Shown: positions 56,600-64,000 of the stretch, in pieces | Position numbering within the stretch: position 1 is the stretch's first letter | How the letters are laid out: the number at the start of each line of letters is the position of its first letter | Source of the DNA: Diphasiastrum complanatum | Lineage: Eukaryota > Streptophyta > Lycopodiopsida > Lycopodiales > Lycopodiaceae | Reading direction: 5' to 3' | Assembly (NCBI GenBank): GCA_029204225.1 | Contig: CM055096.1 | Coordinates: forward strand, 77,626,580 to 77,690,579 | DNA: 64,000 nucleotides | Notes under the pieces: generated by a model | What the model saw: the letters and a program-made list of their open reading frames with translations, nothing else | Database searches by the model: none | What the model was told of the DNA's origin: nothing | Position numbers and translations under genes: made by a program

Positions 56600-57160
56600 C
56601 CTATACATAAATAAATAAGTGGGTCCCGCCACTTAAAATACTGTTGGCCAAGCCTTACTTAGTGGGCCCCGCCACAGTTCACTATACACGTAGAGTAATA
56701 AGTGCGAGGCAGTAGCTTCCTGCGTGTATAAGCCCAGTCCAATGAGCACATTAATTGAATAGTTTAAGTTGTCTCTTAGGTACTTGAGCCCCAGTTGCAA
56801 ATAAATAAGTTAAAAGACCAAAGTCTAAGTTACAAGGTGGAGTCAAAGTCAAATGGTGGTAGGTGGGATTTCTTTGTGTACCACTAGATCTTTCGTGTTT
56901 CTTTGAAGGGCTAGGATCTCAATCCTTGCCACTTCAAGTAGCCAATAGGATGAATGGGACAAGGGCCTTCCCAAGAATAAAAGGCCACCAGTTGTACTCA
57001 TTTGACATTCTCAATCCAAGGATGAAACTTCGTTGGTTTCTCCATCTCCCCCTCTCTCTCTCCAGGGTATTGTCCCAGACTCGCATAGAAGCTACATCCC
57101 AACAGATTTGGAAAAACAGAGAAAAAACCATAAAAATCCAAAATCCCTTATAAAAACCAA
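56600..57160 (+). mobile_element. LTR-like copy of the gypsy-like family (+)
   Basis: On the other strand the block GGGCTTATACACGCAGG, GCACTTATTA and GGCGGGACCCAC matches the LTR-like region at 3780-3920. A TATA-like AATAAAAGG lies at about 56978, preceded by CCAATAGGAT as in the 3560-3600 copy. Confidence 0.5.
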
Positions 57161-57184
57161 AAAAATTTCAAAAATCAAAACTAA

Positions 57185-57530
57185 TCTTTGCAGAGCTCTC
57201 TAAAGTTCCTTCTCAAGGAGACAAGGACACAGAGAAGTCTGCAAACGTTAAATCCCAAAAAAAGTGCCCCTGCGAAGGTTCCCAAGATCAAAAAGGCAAA
57301 AAACGAAGGATAAACCTTCTCAAACAACAAAATTTTGAGTTTTTGTAGTAAGTAACTTCGCAGAGAATTTTGCAGCTTCATCTCATTGAGATAGTGACAC
57401 AGAAGAGCCTCCAAAAGTTAGTTCCCAGAAAAAGTCCCTCTTTGAGGGTTTCCCTGGTCGAAAAAGCGACAGAACCTTCTCAAATAGCAAAATTTTGAGT
57501 TCTTGTGGTAAGTCATCTTCGCAGCCTCCC
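57185..57530 (+). repeat. two diverged ~170-bp tandem units
   Basis: Shared order of CTTCGCAGAG, GACACAGA(G/A)AAG, CTTCTCAAA(C/T)A, GCAAAATTTTGAGTT and GTAAGTNATCTTCGCAG. They lie right after the LTR-like region, so they may be element leader. Confidence 0.6.
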
Positions 57531-58204
57531 GCATTCTCAAAATCATGACCATGTTTTATAAGATAAAAAGAATAAGACTACGTGACACTACTAATAATGA
57601 TTTGTGTAGTTTTCACACGTGTGAGGACATCTCAAACAATATGAATGGTCTCCTAAGATGTGTGTGATTGCACATAGATATACCTTCCACAAGATACAAG
57701 CAATCTAGCTCCAAAAACCTAAGGCAAGAGCACTCAAGACATGCATCTATCACTTACCATTCATCACACATAATGAGAGGCAACTTTGGATGAAAAAAAC
57801 TAAGTATAAAATTGGCTTGATCTAGGGTAGAAAGAGAATGCTACATCAAGCTCTCGAGTAAAGAGATAATCTAGAAAATAATCTAAGTGTTAGAGCATGC
57901 AACCTCCAAATCTCTCATAACAAAACTAAGCGTGGACTCAATCTCACTCTCACTCATAGTAGCTCAAAATCCATGAAGAGTGGTAATGGAGTACAATGAT
58001 TGGACCTCTCTAAAATCACCTCTTATCTTGATTGGAACGCCTACATGCCACCTCTTACAATGATTGGACCATTTTGGTGCATCTTACAATATGATTGGTC
58101 CAAATTGACAAATGAAATCAAGAGGTGCTATGTCACTAGACCTCTAACATCAAGCCAAGTGTAAGTAGCCTACACTATCACGAGCTAATCCAACTCTAAA
58201 TTTG
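57531..58204 (-). other. possible 3' LTR of the copia element at 58205-59548
   Basis: Non-coding, downstream of the copia stop in its orientation. No second LTR copy in the window, so this is position only. Confidence 0.3.
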
Positions 58205-59548
58205 GCCTAATCACTTATTTACATAGATTTTGGAATCAAGCCAAGGTTGGATCTAAACTTGATGAAGACACTCTTGAGCAATGGTTTAGTGAGGAGATCG
58301 ACAATACATGATGATGATCCAATATGATCCAAGTTGATTCCTCCTCCAATGACCTTTTCTTTTACAAAGTGGTGTGCAATTTCAATATGTTTGCTTCTTG
58401 CATGGAAGATAGGATTGTTAGAAAGTGCTGAGTCGAGATATTGTCACACTTGATGATAAGCAGATTTTCATCCTTGATGCAATTGAGCTCCATAAGTAAT
58501 CTTTTGATCCATAATACCTCTTTAGTAGTGGTGGTATGGGCCTTGTACTCGGCTTCACATGAAGATAAAGACATAGTATCTTGTTTCTTGGATAACCAAG
58601 ACACAAGATTGCCTCCAATAAAGATAGTAAAAGAACTAGTGGACTTTCTGTCCACCTTGTCACTTGCAAAGTCTGAATCCGACTAGCCAACCATTGATAT
58701 CTTGCATTTATTGACTCAATTTATGCACACTAAATCTCAAATCCGACCTAGTAATTGTCAACCATATAAGGGAGCCAATAAGATTCCTATAAAGGGTGAT
58801 GTCCTTGAAGGATCTTTCATCCCCTTTGATAGGAACTTTTACAACATGCTCCATGGGAGTATCAATGCTCTTGCAATTTTTCATATGAAAAATTTTCAGC
58901 ATAGAAAGAGCATATCTAGATTGACTAATAAATGCTTGATCTCGACAAAGATCTGTTTCTAGGCCTAAGATGTAGTGAAGCTCACCTAGATCTTGCATTT
59001 TAAATTCACTATCTAATGCGCCTTTTGTCTCATCGACAATTTCATGCAACTTCCACTCAAGATGATATCATCTACATAAATGATGAGAATAACAAGATTG
59101 CTATTTTGAAACTTTATATACAAAGATGGACCATATGCACTTAGATTGAATCCAAGTGAGAGATAAGATATGAATTGAGCCTTGTATACCAAGATCTCGG
59201 GGCTTGCTTAAGTCCATAAAGACTTTTGAATAAGAGGCACACTTTGGATTCATCACCTTCTTTGATAAAGCCCTCAGGTTGCTCCATATAGATTTCTTCC
59301 TCAAGGTAGCCATTGAGGAAATCATTAATAGAAATATCAAGTTGGAATATACTCCACTTGAAATAGCATGCAATAGAAATGATAATTCTTATAGTGACCA
59401 TCTTGGACACGGGTGCAAAGGTGCCTTCATAATCAAGACCGTGGATTTGAGAATATCCTTTGGCACATAGTCTTGCTTTGAACTTGTTGATAGATCCATT
59501 TGTTGGATTTCTATACTCAGGACCAAATCCATTCGGTAATGAGCATCC
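58205..59548 (-). mobile_element. Ty1/copia RT and RNase H, broken
   Basis: Minus strand: FKARLCAKGYSQIHGLDYEG, LFKSLYGLKQAPRSWY, an intact LIIYVDDIILS at about 59070, then RNase H KKQDTMSLSSCEAEYKAHTT and the LLTKPLLKSVFIKFRSNLG end near 58230. Frame changes split it into at least four frames. The integrase side is cut at 59549 by another copia LTR. Confidence 0.85.
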
Positions 59549-60215
59549 TGAAAAATTTTGACTCAACCGACAAATCTGAGGAAGTTGACAAATCTAACCC
59601 AACCGACAAATCTGACTCAGTTGACAAATTTGTGGAAGCCGACAAATCTGACTTAGTCAACAAATTTGAGAAAACAAACAAATTTTTTGACTCAATCGAC
59701 AAATCTGACCCAGCCGACAAATCTGACCAGGCCGACAAATCTGACCAGACCAACAAATCTAACCAAGCCAACAAATCTGACCAGGCAGACAAATCTGACT
59801 TCATCGTTAGAGAAAAGTCGATTCAAGACTATATGGCAGTTCACCTACTTGTACATAATCTTTATTACTTAAAAGGTGGTTACCAACTACAAGGCGACTG
59901 TAATTAATTAAGTAGGTAGAAAAGCACTAGCCTGAAAGACTTGAAAAGATCTTGTAAATAAATATCTTTTTGTTAGTTATCTATAAAAGATGGAAGCTCT
60001 AAAATATCTGCACCTCACTAAATTGTAATCAGCTTCACGCCCATGTACTCACCTTCTGATTTTTATCACGAGTACATATTTTTCCACACTACTGGTTTGT
60101 TCTATTAGAACATTATTACTATTTATTCATCTTGATTATTACTGGTCATTGTTGCACTTCCGATCTACAACCGTCTGTTGTTCTACTTCCGCTGCTATCC
60201 CACTGATTTTCGACA
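59549..60215 (+). mobile_element. copia LTR (667 bp) with internal minisatellite
   Basis: Begins TGAAAAATTTTGAC at the break in the minus-strand copia ORF and ends GATTTTCGACA right before a primer-binding site. The first 250 bp are a minisatellite. The TATA-like CTATAAAAG is at about 59980. Confidence 0.65.
59564..59800 (+). repeat. 18-bp minisatellite, about 13 units
   Basis: Unit GCCGACAAATCTGACCAG with variants. It keeps an open frame encoding ADKSDQ hexapeptides within an LTR, which is most likely incidental to the 18-bp unit length. Confidence 0.9.
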
Positions 60216-60228
60216 TGGTATCAGAGTG
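60216..60228 (+). promoter_or_regulatory. copia primer-binding site
   Basis: TGGTATCAGAGTG, complementary to the initiator tRNA-Met 3' end. Confidence 0.8.
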
Positions 60229-60360
60229 GGTAGTCCAGTAATTTGCATTTCTATTGCAGGTCATTAGTTCTGTTTCTACCAAGACATCATTCAACAAGTG
60301 CACAACCAACAATATTTCGATATTGTTGTTTCTACCAACGATCTCTCACTCTATACTAGA

Positions 60361-60625
60361 ATGGATCAATCTTCTAGTTCATCTCTGATCGACAAACTCG
60401 ATGGAGATAACTACCATCTCTGAAAGTTCAAAATGAAAGTAGTTCTACTTACCAAAGAATTGTGGGACATAGTTGATGGCACAGAGGTCAAGCTAGAAGG
60501 TGATGTAGCCATCATCACCAAATGGAAATTAAGAGATGGCAATACATTCGCCATGATTACTCTCAATATCGAAGACTCTCAAATCAGCCATATACGAGCT
60601 GTTCAGATTGCTAAGGGGTGTTGTA
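60361..60625 (+). pseudogene. copia Gag N-terminus, truncated
   Basis: ATG at 60361; SLIDKLDGDNYHL then TGA in place of the tryptophan codon of the Gag motif, followed by KFKMKVVLLTKELWDIVDG. Coding similarity ends near 60625, beyond which the sequence is unrelated. Confidence 0.75.
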
Positions 60626-60750
60626 AAGCTACCTTTACAAGCTTTAATTCCAGTGCCACTGGTGCCAACATTGCCCCCGGCGCCAGCTGTGCCACTGCTG
60701 CTCTCGGCGCCACTAGGACCAGAATCCAGCCGACACCAAGTTCCTATGGC

Positions 60751-61831
60751 TGAAAATCTTTGATCGGTTCTAGCGTAGTCCAAAGAGCTCGGATTGATGT
60801 GCAATCACCTCACATGATCTAGACATGATTAAAAGAAACCTGAGGATATAAAATCTAGAGAGAGAAAATGACTTTCTAGAGAGAGAAAACTCTAGAGAGA
60901 GAAAACAAGCTTTACCAGCTTGGGCAGAGCACTTGGCATGAGGGAAGGTAGCGAATCCCACCAATACTATAGGGGAATGTGGGTTGCGACTCAGGACGAG
61001 CTCCAACCAAGTCTCAACTTCCCTTGGTGGAATGTGGTCCTGGCGCCCCCCTTGGCATGCTAGTGCCCCGGAGACTAGGGTCGGTCACCCACTTGAAATG
61101 TAACATTCTCAGATTTATTAATAAAGTGAGATTTTTCTCAAACTGACTCAGATTACCTTCTGGATTTTAGTGTTATGTAAAAGAGCCAGTTGTAAGGCCG
61201 GTTCAAACTTTTTGATCTGGCACATAGCTGAGGGTCGTGTCCCAGGATGCCAGTGGTATGTCGTTGAGACCATTCAGTTCGAGGCGTCAGTGGTATGTTG
61301 TCGGGACCATTCGGTCCAGGAACTGGTTGTCTTCATATCTGTCGCGGCTTGTGGTTTTGAGTGTTCCTTGCATGAACGTAAATGGGTTAAGCTCTTGGGG
61401 AACGGGCTCTAACTTGTCGGCTGAGTTGGATGGCTTGCTTCGGTGAAAGTTACTTATTTATGGCTATCCAGTCTGGCATGGCACCAGGTTGGCTTCCAGC
61501 TCTCGTGACGAAGCTTTGAGTTGGTTAAGTCTGATGTAAGTTAGACGACTTGCTTGGAATGGACGTTACTCGTTTGTAACGAAGCTTCGAGTTAGTTAAG
61601 TTTGATGTATGTCGGGCGGCTTGCTTGGAGGGAAGTCACTTAGATCGGGACCCCCGGTCTGGCATGGCGCCTGGTTGGATTTCAATGTTGGTTTCGGAAC
61701 TTCAAGTTGGTTAAGTCTGATCGTTGTTGGCGAGTTGGCTGCTTGTATGTCAAGTGGGTTTGGATGGCAAGAGCTGAAAGCCGAGAAGCTAAGTTGTGGT
61801 TTCCGGTTCCCTTTGGGATGCTTGCGCTACA
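60751..61831 (+). mobile_element. LTR of an unclassified retroelement (+)
   Basis: Starts TGAAAATCTTTGATCG and ends GCTTGCGCTACA, followed at 61834 by a primer-binding site TGGTATCAGAG. A near copy in inverted orientation is at 62046-63110 and a partial copy at 55783-56065. No gag or pol is seen. Confidence 0.75.
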
Positions 61832-61833
61832 TG

Positions 61834-61848
61834 TGGTATCAGAGTCGA
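61834..61848 (+). promoter_or_regulatory. primer-binding site of the unclassified element
   Basis: TGGTATCAGAGTCGA, initiator tRNA-Met type. Confidence 0.75.
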
Positions 61849-62045
61849 CTGGCCGGTCAGCTATGCGGATCTCATAGGAATGGCCATTGTTTGGGGTTCA
61901 TCAGGACAACTGTTGTGCAAAGTGCTGCCCACAGTGTAAGCATGAATGCGTCCGCGATTGGGGTGGTCGATAGAACGGGGGACTTGACGAGCCAAGGTGC
62001 TGCCCTTGAGGTATAAGCACAGTTAGTTCCCACGGTTCGGGCCTG

Positions 62046-63110
62046 TGTTGCGTAGGCATCCCAAAGAGAACTGGGAACCATGACTTAGCTTCCGGCTTTT
62101 AGCTCTTGTCGTCCGAACCCACTTGACATACAAGCAACCAACTCACCAACAATGATTAGACTTAACAAACTTGAAGCTCTGAAACCAACATTGAGATCCA
62201 ACTAGGTGCCATGCCAGACTGGGGGCCCCGATGTGGGTGACTTCCCTCCAAGTAAGCCACCTGACATACATCAAACTTAACTAACTCGAAGCTTCGTTAC
62301 AAATCAGTAACATCCATTCCAAGCAAGTCGTATGACTTACATCAAACTTAACCAACTCAAAGCTTCGTCACGAGCACTGGAAGCCAACCTGGCGCCATGC
62401 CTGATTGGACAACCATAAACAGGTAACTTCCACCCAAGCAAGCCATCCAACTTAGCCAACATGTTAGAGCCCGTTCCCCAAGAGCTTAACCCATTCAAGT
62501 TCAAGCAAGGAATACTCAGAACCACAGGACGCGATTGATATGAAGACAACCAATTCTTGGACCGAATGGTCCCGAAAGCATACCTCTGGCGCCTCGGACC
62601 GAATGGTCTCGACGACATACCGTTGACATCCCGGGATATGACCCTCAGCTATGTGCCAGATCAAAAAGTTTGAAGCAGCCTTACAACTGGCGCTTTTACT
62701 GAACACTAGAACCCAGAAGGTAATCAAAGTTTGTTTGAGGAAAATCCCACTTTATTAATAAATCTAAGAAGGTTACATTTCAAGTGTGTGACCGACCCTA
62801 GTCTCCAGGCACTAGCATGCCAAGGCGGGCACCAGGACAACATTCCAGCAAGGGAAGCTGAGACTTTGTTGGAGCTCGTCCTGAGTCGTAACTCGCATTC
62901 CCCTATAGTATTGGTGGGATTCGCCACCTTCCCTCATACCAAGTGCTCTGCCCAGGTTGGTAAAGCACATTTTCTCTCTCTATAAAGTCATTTTCTATCT
63001 CTAGAATTTATTGATCCCCAGGATTCCTTTAATCATGCCTAGATTGTGTGAGGTGATTGCACATCGATCCGAGCTCTCTGGACTTCGCTAGAATCGATCA
63101 AAGATTTTCA
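62046..63110 (-). mobile_element. inverted LTR of the unclassified retroelement
   Basis: Reverse complement of 60751-61831 with scattered differences. No primer-binding site follows its inner end (CAGGCCCGAACC instead), so it is a 3' or solo LTR rather than the start of an element. About 214 bp of internal sequence separates the two LTRs. Confidence 0.75.
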
Positions 63111-63635
63111 GCCTTAGAATGTCAAATTAAAGTAAAGGTGTCTCCCAATTAATTGGCACGGTACTCAATTTACTGGCCACTTTTTACTAACGTGGTAGCT
63201 GGCACACCACAAGTCGGAGGTACAACTCTTTGTATTGAAAAATTACATAACTTGAAAATATCACTTTGTCTGGAAAAAGCGTAGATATCGCTTACGTAAA
63301 ACCTAAGAACCTTATTAACTAGTGACAGAGGCCTTTCTGTGAAATGTTCATCCTGTCGCTTCTGACTTTTGACTTTGGAACTCCTTTGAGTTCCTGATTT
63401 GTCCTTGATGCACTTTGTGTTGAGCTCCTTGAGCTCCAGATTTGATCAATTCTGCACATGTATCAAGGCTCCTTGAAGGATTTATCAATTGATTGCCCAC
63501 TTTATGGTCCACTCCGTGCCTTGTTGCTTTTGCACCTTGATTTCTCTCCTTGTCCCAGTTTGATCTTGATACTTTTCCCTTTTGGCCTTTTGAAATATGA
63601 AAAGATTGAGTACTCCGCAATGCTCCTCTCACTTA
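63111..63635. other. no recognisable gene
   Basis: A 94-codon minus-strand frame (63348-63632) is basic and Gln/Ser-rich without a motif; I do not call it a gene. Confidence 0.3.
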
Positions 63636-64000
63636 GCTTGAAGTAACTGTCTTTGAATCAACCCAAATGTAACCATTGACCTTGTGGAGAGCCAAGGGGT
63701 CGCACCAGTTTGATCCGCATATGAACTATCTCTTCGCGTTCGTTTGAAGCACCATGTCCGTCGCGCAAAACTTGACTTTCACAATTCCATCACCTGGTCA
63801 GTTGCCTCACAGTCAAAACAAGAAGTGTACATCTAGCTTGGCTTCAAGTAGCTCTCTTTGAATCAGACACATGCACTCAAGGTTTGCAAGTCCGATCTCA
63901 ATACAAACTGTCCCTTAGCGTCGGTTCGAAGTACCAAGTCTCTCTTGCAAGACTCAACTTTCACAGTTCCTTCGTTGATCAGCTGCTTTACACGTAACAC
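63636..64000 (+). repeat. tandem repeat, about 204-bp unit, runs off the window
   Basis: GCTTGAAGTAACTGTCTTTG at 63636 recurs as GCTTCAAGTAGCTCTCTTTG at 63841, followed in both by TTTGAATCA, CGTTCGTTTGAAG / CGTCGGTTCGAAG and ACTTTCACA(A/G)TTCC in the same order. Confidence 0.75.

Noticed and set aside
59500..59907. 135-codon ADKSDQ repeat protein
   Set aside because: It lies in a copia LTR and overlaps a copia ORF on the other strand. The frame persists because the repeat unit is a multiple of three.
61609..62016. 135-codon frame across the LTR end and primer-binding site
   Set aside because: It spans the LTR border and spacer of a retroelement and has no protein similarity that I recognise.
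1..64000. tRNA, rRNA, snRNA genes, CRISPR arrays or bacterial-type operons
   Set aside because: I searched by eye on both strands for tRNA arm patterns, rRNA core words and regular spacer arrays and found none. The sequence is plainly plant nuclear DNA.

Overview
This window is nuclear DNA of a land plant, most likely a seed plant with a large, transposon-rich genome. The evidence is a plant-type three-repeat MYB (MYB3R) gene split by GT-AG introns, together with plant Ty1/copia elements, a Ty3/gypsy chromovirus, hAT-type DNA transposons and LINE remnants. Nothing visible fixes the species.

The one clearly intact gene is MYB3R on the + strand (coding span 21268-50740). I reconstructed 11 coding exons with consistent phases. 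They sum to 3117 nt, a 1038-residue protein. All nine repeat tryptophans, the central DYSPLGVR-type motif and the C-terminal region match the long, activator-type (A-type) MYB3R proteins that drive G2/M genes. The gene covers about 29.5 kb only because introns 2, 3 and 7 (5.1, 9.6 and 10.0 kb) are filled with transposon remains. Seven of seven recognisable transposon coding remnants in those introns lie antisense to MYB3R.

Layout. 1-1830: an inverted, nested cluster of copia-type LTRs. 1985-2935: a dispersed repeat with a second copy at 41265-42100. 3200-8200: a gypsy-like element on the minus strand with gag zinc knuckles and protease followed by several unusual ORFs; a second copy lies at 27270-29820 and an LTR at 56600-57160. 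8200-10800: low-complexity and direct/inverted repeats between two oppositely oriented gag copies. 12370-14760: a decayed copia element (+). 15130-17700: exons of an unidentified, possibly dead host-type gene on the minus strand with a DGNNR motif. 18386-20149: a non-autonomous hAT element with a perfect 8-bp target duplication, about 1.1 kb upstream of the MYB3R start. 21268-50740: MYB3R with its intronic elements, including three small elements sharing CATAGTTGCA/CAAGGTTGCA-like ends, a truncated chromovirus (29900-35572), LINE, hAT and copia pieces. 50741-64000: intergenic transposon graveyard with LINE pieces, four LTR families, a 1.1-kb inverted LTR pair (60751-63110) and several tandem repeats.

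Apart from MYB3R, almost everything is mobile DNA in decay. I found no RNA gene, no CRISPR array and no convincing new multi-gene system. The best candidates for novelty are the 15.1-17.7 kb gene fragments, the RT-less gypsy-like family and the small hAT-like family.
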